Source of the DNA: GWA2-66-18 sp964537395
GTDB taxonomy: Bacteria; Elusimicrobiota; Elusimicrobia; UBA1565; UBA9628
DNA: 13,445 nucleotides
Assembly: GCA_964537395.1 (NCBI GenBank)
Contig: CAZIBN010000085.1
Span: forward strand, 1 to 13,445
Direction: 5' to 3'
Every line of letters starts with the position of its first letter. Positions within the stretch are counted from its first letter, which is position 1. The translations under genes and the position numbers were made by a program. Below, one piece after another: positions 12,281 to 13,445 of the stretch. The notes below the pieces were generated by a model. The model was not told the origin of the DNA. It did no database searches and saw nothing but the letters and a program-made list of their open reading frames with translations.

Positions 12281-12699
12281 TCGCGCTGCTCGCGCTCGAC
12301 CGCGCGACCAAGGTGTGGGCGGCCGTTTCGCTCAAGGCCGTGGGCACGATCCCGCTCATCCCGTTCTTCGACCTGACCTATGTCGAGAACACGGGTGCGG
12401 CCTTCGGCATGGGGCGCGGCGCCAACAAGCTCCTGACCGCGGTCTCCATCGGCCTCGTCATCGCGCTGCAGGTCATCCGGCGGCGCTGGCCCAAGGACGA
12501 CCTCTGGCTTCAGTGGGGGGCCTTGCTCGTCACGGCCGGCGCGGTGGGGAACCTCTACGACCGCCTGGCGTTCGGCTACGTCGTGGATTTCCTGCACATC
12601 CACCACTGGCCGGTGTTCAACGTGGCGGACTCATGCATCACGATCGGGGCCGGGATGCTGGCGTGGGGGATGAAGGACGAGCCGGCGGCTAAGACATGA
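12253..12699 (+). CDS. lspA: Lipoprotein signal peptidase (signal peptidase II)
   Basis: Inner-membrane aspartyl protease that cleaves the signal peptide of prolipoproteins after the lipobox cysteine has been diacylated. The 148-residue protein has the expected four membrane segments. The first ends in LLALDRATKVWA; YVENTGAAFG (43-52) forms the conserved periplasmic loop. GNLYDR (99-104) and FNVADS (122-127) supply the catalytic pair D103 and D126. Spacing between the two is as in known enzymes. The ATG at 12253 lies inside the 3' end of ileS, overlapping by 28 bp, and places the first membrane helix at the N-terminus; upstream in-frame codons are arginine-rich and not family-like. The 3' end overlaps a convergent gene by 11 bp. 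Confidence 0.95.
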   Translation: MRTLRAAALVALLALDRATKVWAAVSLKAVGTIPLIPFFDLTYVENTGAAFGMGRGANKLLTAVSIGLVIALQVIRRRWPKDDLWLQWGALLVTAGAVGNLYDRLAFGYVVDFLHIHHWPVFNVADSCITIGAGMLAWGMKDEPAAKT

Positions 12700-13126
12700 T
12701 CCGCGACAGGCTGTAGCCGATCAGCCCGCCGACGAGGAGGCCGATGCCGAGCCCCGTCATGCCCCACAGCGAGCCGATCAGCAGCCCGACCAGCGAGATC
12801 TTGACGCCGCTCAGGATGTGCTCCCGCTTGAGCCACTCGTTGGGCTTGGGCGCCGCGATCTCATTGTCGGGGCCGGTCGTCGTCGCCGCAAGAGCGGCGC
12901 GAGCATCGGCCTTGGCCTGCTCGTCCTTCGCGATCTGCTCCGCGGTCCGGGTATCGGCCGGGGTTCCCGCCGGCACGAGGGTGCCCTCGGGACGCGCGCG
13001 CGCGCCGTCGAAGCTCACGGGGTCACCCGACACGGTGCGCGCCTGGCTGAGCGCTCCGCCGGCGACGGCGTAAGCCGGGGCGGCCAGGGCGGCGGCGACC
13101 ATCATGGGCAGGAAGCTAGCTTTCAT
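12689..13126 (-). CDS. Exported small protein with glycine-rich C-terminal membrane hairpin
   Basis: I do not recognise a named family. The 145-residue protein begins with a signal peptide (MKASFLPMMVAAALAAPAYA). A low-complexity Ala/Asp/Thr-rich middle (about 25-95, including KDEQAKADARAALAATTTGP) follows. The C-terminal hydrophobic stretch (ISLVGLLIGSLWGMTGLGIG, then LLVGGLIGYSL) has glycines spaced for a helical hairpin. The same C-terminal pattern occurs in the next minus-strand gene. I chose ATG 13126: its N-terminus is a classic signal peptide and TATCCT on the minus strand (13138-13133) ends 6 nt upstream. ATG 13132 would add MG and lie almost on that box. The 3' end overlaps lspA by 11 bp (convergent). 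Localisation is probably inner membrane with the Ala-rich part outside the cytoplasm; the function is unknown. Confidence 0.7.
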   Translation of the reverse strand: MKASFLPMMVAAALAAPAYAVAGGALSQARTVSGDPVSFDGARARPEGTLVPAGTPADTRTAEQIAKDEQAKADARAALAATTTGPDNEIAAPKPNEWLKREHILSGVKISLVGLLIGSLWGMTGLGIGLLVGGLIGYSLSRIMS

Positions 13127-13132
13127 GCCCAT

Positions 13133-13138
13133 AGGATA
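13133..13138 (-). promoter_or_regulatory. TATCCT -10-like box before the exported small protein
   Basis: The minus strand reads TATCCT at 13138-13133, 6 nt before the ATG at 13126. It is identical to the box before the first gene of the window. There is no Shine-Dalgarno in the gap. No convincing -35 was found. Confidence 0.4.
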
Positions 13139-13185
13139 GCGGCCTGCGCCGCGCCCTGTAAGGGGCGTTTGGCCCGGCTCGTTCT

Positions 13186-13199
13186 GGGTCTTTAGACCC
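13186..13199 (-). terminator. Small hairpin after the partial gene at the window end
   Basis: GGGTCT (13186-13191) and AGACCC (13194-13199) form a perfect 6-bp inverted repeat beginning 7 nt past the stop of the minus-strand gene at 13206. No T-run follows on the minus strand (AGAACGAGCC), so intrinsic termination would be inefficient. A second hairpin, CGCCC/GGGCG (13152-13156 with 13163-13167), lies further on. Confidence 0.35.
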
Positions 13200-13205
13200 G
13201 GAGCG

Positions 13206-13445
13206 CTATTCCTGGAGCTTCGTCACGCCGTAGAACACCGCGGCGCCAAGCAGCGGTCCAGCGATGAGCCCGATCGGCCCGAACAGGGAGCCGATCAGCA
13301 GGCCGACCAGCGCGCCTTTCGCCGCGACGACCAGGAGGTCCTGCGTGATCCACTTGCTCTTCTCTTTGGCCTTGATCTCGGTGTCGTCGCCGGTACCCTT
13401 CTTTATGTTGCCGATGCCGTTGGTGGTGCCGTTGTCGACCTTGCC
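13206..13445 (-). CDS. Partial gene: paralogue with glycine-rich membrane hairpin (5' end beyond window)
   Basis: The frame is open on the minus strand from the window edge to a TAG at 13206-13208, giving the last 79 residues of a longer protein. A hydrophilic stretch with TNGIGNIKKGTGDD and EIKAKEKSKWITQD leads into GALVGLLIGSLFGPIGLIAG and then PLLGAAVFYGVTKLQE. The core VGLLIGSL is identical to that in the neighbouring exported small protein, at the same distance from the C-terminus, followed by W/F-G and a second glycine-rich segment. The two are therefore likely paralogues in tandem. The N-terminus, including any signal peptide, is outside the window. The function is unknown. Confidence 0.7.
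   Translation of the reverse strand, partial: GKVDNGTTNGIGNIKKGTGDDTEIKAKEKSKWITQDLLVVAAKGALVGLLIGSLFGPIGLIAGPLLGAAVFYGVTKLQE

Noticed and set aside
13152..13170. CGCCC/GGGCG hairpin followed by TTT as an intrinsic terminator on the plus strand
   Set aside because: The stem is 5 bp with only three T residues, and no plus-strand gene ends just before it except lspA about 450 bp away.

Overview
This is a 13.4 kb window of a GC-rich bacterial chromosome. The likely source is an uncultured lineage, and the mix of small secreted or membrane hypotheticals makes Elusimicrobiota a reasonable but unproven guess. No rRNA, tRNA, CRISPR array, transposase or integrase was seen. Most genes are tightly packed, with 4-8 bp overlaps or gaps of a few bases.

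Region 1 (1-2203) is accessory in character. It begins with a helical hypothetical protein carrying a pseudopilin-like C-terminal tail. A two-gene toxin-antitoxin module follows: a ribbon-helix-helix (RHH) antitoxin and a zeta-type P-loop toxin. The module has a near-perfect sigma70 promoter, and three tandem 11-bp repeats overlap its -10 box. It is bracketed by two diverged copies (974-1020 and 2204-2250) of the last 14 codons plus stop of the neighbouring dehydratase-like gene, which looks like an insertion scar that restored the end of that gene.

Region 2 (2204-5325) holds a leftward pair of hotdog-fold genes: a tandem FabA-like protein and a FabZ-like protein, coupled by a GTGA overlap. 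They are divergent from a class III PLP-dependent aminotransferase.

Region 3 (5343-7447) is a rightward operon. It contains mscL with a zinc-ribbon tail, an unusual fusion of a response-regulator receiver domain to a YbgC-type thioesterase, and a secreted SUMF1/FGE-like protein starting at a TTG that overlaps the preceding stop.

Region 4 (7448-7665) is a convergent intergenic space. It contains a 42-bp near-palindrome and a long nested inverted-repeat structure (7526-7664) that may be a structured RNA.

Region 5 (7666-9476) is a leftward operon: a small DUF948-like membrane protein, a stand-alone cyclic-nucleotide-binding domain protein and an AI-2E family transporter.

Region 6 (9512-13445) has ileS and lspA overlapping on the plus strand. 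Converging on them are two related minus-strand genes for small proteins with a glycine-rich membrane hairpin; the last is cut by the window end.

Across the window, six start codons have a TANNNT hexamer ending 6-9 nt upstream, the spacing expected of leaderless or near-leaderless transcripts.
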